Of a stretch of DNA of 64,000 nucleotides, positions 61,928 to 64,000 are shown piece after piece. The stretch is from assembly GCF_017916325.1 (NCBI RefSeq), contig NC_090156.1, positions 437,501 through 501,500 on the forward strand. Reading direction: 5' to 3'. The notes beneath the pieces were generated by a model. It had not been told where the DNA came from and made no database searches. It saw only the letters and a list, made by a program, of their open reading frames with translations. Source of the stretch: Leishmania martiniquensis. Lineage: Eukaryota > Euglenozoa > Kinetoplastea > Trypanosomatida > Trypanosomatidae. Position 1 is the first letter of the stretch. Every line of letters begins with the position of its first letter. The position numbers and the translations under genes are program-made.

Positions 61928-63771
61928 GGGTGCCGAAGACCACGTCAATGAGTGAGCGAGGCGTCTCTGCAGGGGGTAGTCTCTTTTGGGTGTTCGCTCT
62001 CACAGGCACGTGTGTGTGTGTATGTGTGTGCGGGAGGTGTGTGTGCTGGGGGTGTGGCTGCCGTTGAAATAGGGTGACGACGGTGGTCAAGGGAGAGTTG
62101 CGACATGCCACCAGAGCCGCGCTCGTGCATGAGGGTGCGGGGGAGGGGGAGGAGGAGGAAGAGCGGACGAAGAGGACGTACGGAGCATGAAAGGATCATG
62201 GAAGGGCGGTAGAACCCAACACAGACGCATCGTGCTGAGTATGCGCCGATAGCTGCTAGTACAACGGACACCTTTCGGCAAGTGCGCCGCGCGCAGAGAT
62301 GATGCTTAGAGAGAGAGAGTAGGGGAGGTGCGGAGAGTGAGAGAAGACGGCTGCCGGCGACATGGTGGTGTCTTGCTCCGTGTACGGTCGCCCCTGCAGT
62401 GCGCCCCCTCCGCCCCCCCACCTCTAACCCTCCCACCGCACTCGCCGCATACACTCTCCCTCACAACCACCTACACGCATTGCGTCATGCAATGGTTTCC
62501 TCGTACACTTCGAGACACCGTGAGCCATACGCGGTCTCCCTCTGCTTCCCTTCGCCAGATCCGTTGCAAAAAGGCCTCCTCTCTTTTCTGCGCTGCTCTC
62601 TCGATTGCAGGGCATGCATCACCCATACACAGCGCGTGTGCAAAATAAGCAAACGATATGGAGGAGACGGAGCCGAGCAGTGCCGCTGCGCCGCTGCCTT
62701 CTCACCCCCACTCGTCAGCGGCTCAGCGGCACATTAGACAACAGGACTGCACACCCACAGCACCACCCGCCTCAGGATTTTACGATATACAGTGAAATGT
62801 ACAGCTTTTTTTTTTGTGCCCTCCCCCCTTTTTTCGTGCTTACCGATTTCTTCCTTTCATTTGGTTGAAGTATTTCGCTGAGGTTCCCCTCCCTCCCTCC
62901 CGCAAGCGCCTCGCGCTGGAGAACTGTGCCATCCGACCGGCAGCGCACCCAAAGCACTTCGTTATCATCTCTTCCCCCCTCCCCTTCCCCCCGACACGCG
63001 CGAAGTTGGGCGGAGACGCAAACGCCTGCATCTCAGTAAAAAAAATAAGGAAAGAGGGAGGGGACGGACAGTCGATCTCGAGAGAGTGAGTGAGTGGCGG
63101 AGAAGGCAAAAATGAGAGGGTGTTTGGACATGGGGTACAGAAGCCGGCGGGTAGAGGAGAGGGGTGGGGGAGAGGAGGAGGGGGAGGGGGAAGGGGGCAG
63201 AGAGGGAGGGAGAGGGAGAGACAATGGCGTTGAAAGCAGAGAGATGGGGACGGAAGGAAGTGACAGCGAGGTGGGAGGGAGGAGGAGGGGAGCGGTGGTG
63301 ATGGCTTGTCCGCGTTCTTCCTTACGCACACGCATGAGCCCACATGGCAAAAAGAAAAACACAGATGGAGCACATAAAAGACCCGCCGATGAGAGTGGAA
63401 CGAAGGCGACAGCCACAGCGGCAGAGTAACAGTAACAGAACGGCCGCAGATTCGTTAGGAGGAGAAAGAAGAGCGCGAGCGTGCACACTGGACAGAGACG
63501 TGGACGGGTCACGCGTGTGCGTGACGGTAGCTGAGAGGGGAGGAAAGAGAGGGACAGAGAGAGAGGGAGGAGTGGTGCGAAGGATATCAAGTTGACGCGT
63601 GCTCGAAGTAAAAAAAAAACAAATGGGAAGAGAGGGGCAACACAATCACCATGAAGAAGAGAGGAAAGCGAGTGAGGGAGGGGAGGGGGTGCACACACTG
63701 CACATTGTCGCCGTGGGGGCGATATATATATATATGCAGGGCAATCTGCAAGCATTCCCAAGTCGCCGTTG
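61928..63771. other. Intergenic spacer
   Basis: This includes a strong purine-rich plus-strand block at 62131-62180 (the likely splice tract for the WD40 gene), Pro/Ser-coding repeat sequence, and a (TA)n run at 63722-63735. No gene seen. Confidence 0.65.
63722..63735. repeat. (AT)7 microsatellite
   Basis: A TA run about 37 bp downstream of the stop codon of the rightmost gene. Confidence 0.9.
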
Positions 63772-63800
63772 CTACTGCGGGTTCCGCGACGGCGACTTGG
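63758..63800 (-). repeat. Stem-loop across a stop codon
   Basis: 12-bp perfect arms (ccaagtcgccgt at 63758-63769, acggcgacttgg at 63789-63800) enclose a 19-base loop that contains the TAG of the rightmost gene. Confidence 0.85.
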
Positions 63801-64000
63801 ATGGGGACGGGCTGCTCACAACGTTATCGATGCTCGAGTACCGATCCGCTGTATCGAGTTCCGGTGACCGCGCCACACATTGCTGATACTGCTGGATCTT
63901 CAACAGCAGCCGATGTTTCTCATCGCGCTGCACCACCAGCTGCCTCGACGAGGAGAGCAGGGAGTCTTGCAGGTGCGCGATGACTGTCTCCGCATCTGCC
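63772..64000 (-). CDS. C-terminal 75 residues of an unknown, probably coiled-coil protein (cut by window edge)
   Basis: The frame enters from the right edge and ends with TAG at 63772-63774. The visible part begins ADAETVIAHLQDSLLSSSRQ, continues with LLLKIQQYQQCVA (helical, heptad-like) and ends in a Ser/Pro tail (SPSPSKSPSRNPQ). Codon bias is coding-like. The family cannot be judged from this fragment. Confidence 0.7.
   Translation of the reverse strand, partial: ADAETVIAHLQDSLLSSSRQLVVQRDEKHRLLLKIQQYQQCVARSPELDTADRYSSIDNVVSSPSPSKSPSRNPQ

Noticed and set aside
61928..61948. Extension of the WD40 gene to 61948
   Set aside because: It begins at TTG; the ATG at 61927 is the first real start.

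Overview
The window looks like a piece of a Leishmania nuclear chromosome. The supporting signs are GC-rich intron-less genes, all fifteen supported genes on the minus strand (one directional, polycistronic cluster read right to left), long spacers full of (CA)n, (TA)n and G/A-rich tracts that are polypyrimidine in the sense strand (trans-splicing signals), a single-copy LRR protein of the promastigote surface antigen (PSA) type, and a degenerate ingi-like retroposon (DIRE). The combination of thymidine kinase, a PIF1 helicase and a lone PSA-like gene reminds me of Leishmania chromosome 21; that is from memory and not checked.

Layout in the direction of transcription (64 kb to 1): the C-terminus of an unknown protein (63772-64000); a WD40 protein (60260-61927); a 1441-residue coiled-coil protein with FAZ1-like domains (53060-57385); thymidine kinase (50714-51568); a small, probably mitochondrial protein (47916-48773); a PIF1-type helicase (43630-45984); a ribosomal-L1-domain protein of the RSL1D1/Utp30 type (41906-42685); a secreted PSA-like LRR protein (38609-40006); a 1101-residue low-complexity protein (30557-33862); then about 9 kb without an intact gene, holding a decayed retroposon, a coding remnant and a 48-bp perfect palindrome. 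After that come a 1629-residue coiled-coil protein (16597-21486), an unknown 316-residue protein (14687-15637), a golgin-84-like tail-anchored protein (11588-13441), a WD40 protein (9072-10913), a TPR plus roughly 25-IQ-motif protein (3127-8433), and finally a protein that matches the TFIIIC tau95/GTF3C5 family, cut by the left edge (1-1595).

The genes do not form one pathway, as is usual for trypanosomatid polycistrons. Themes are nuclear (TFIIIC-like, PIF1, L1-domain, TK), cytoskeletal (IQ/TPR, coiled-coil, FAZ-like) and secretory (golgin, PSA-like). The observation I rate highest is the TFIIIC tau95-like protein, because this factor has long been considered unidentified in trypanosomatids. 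Second is a set of perfect inverted repeats in the spacers, two of them about 160-260 nt downstream of stop codons. Start codons were chosen as true ATGs and, where possible, checked against the position of the first AG after a polypyrimidine tract.
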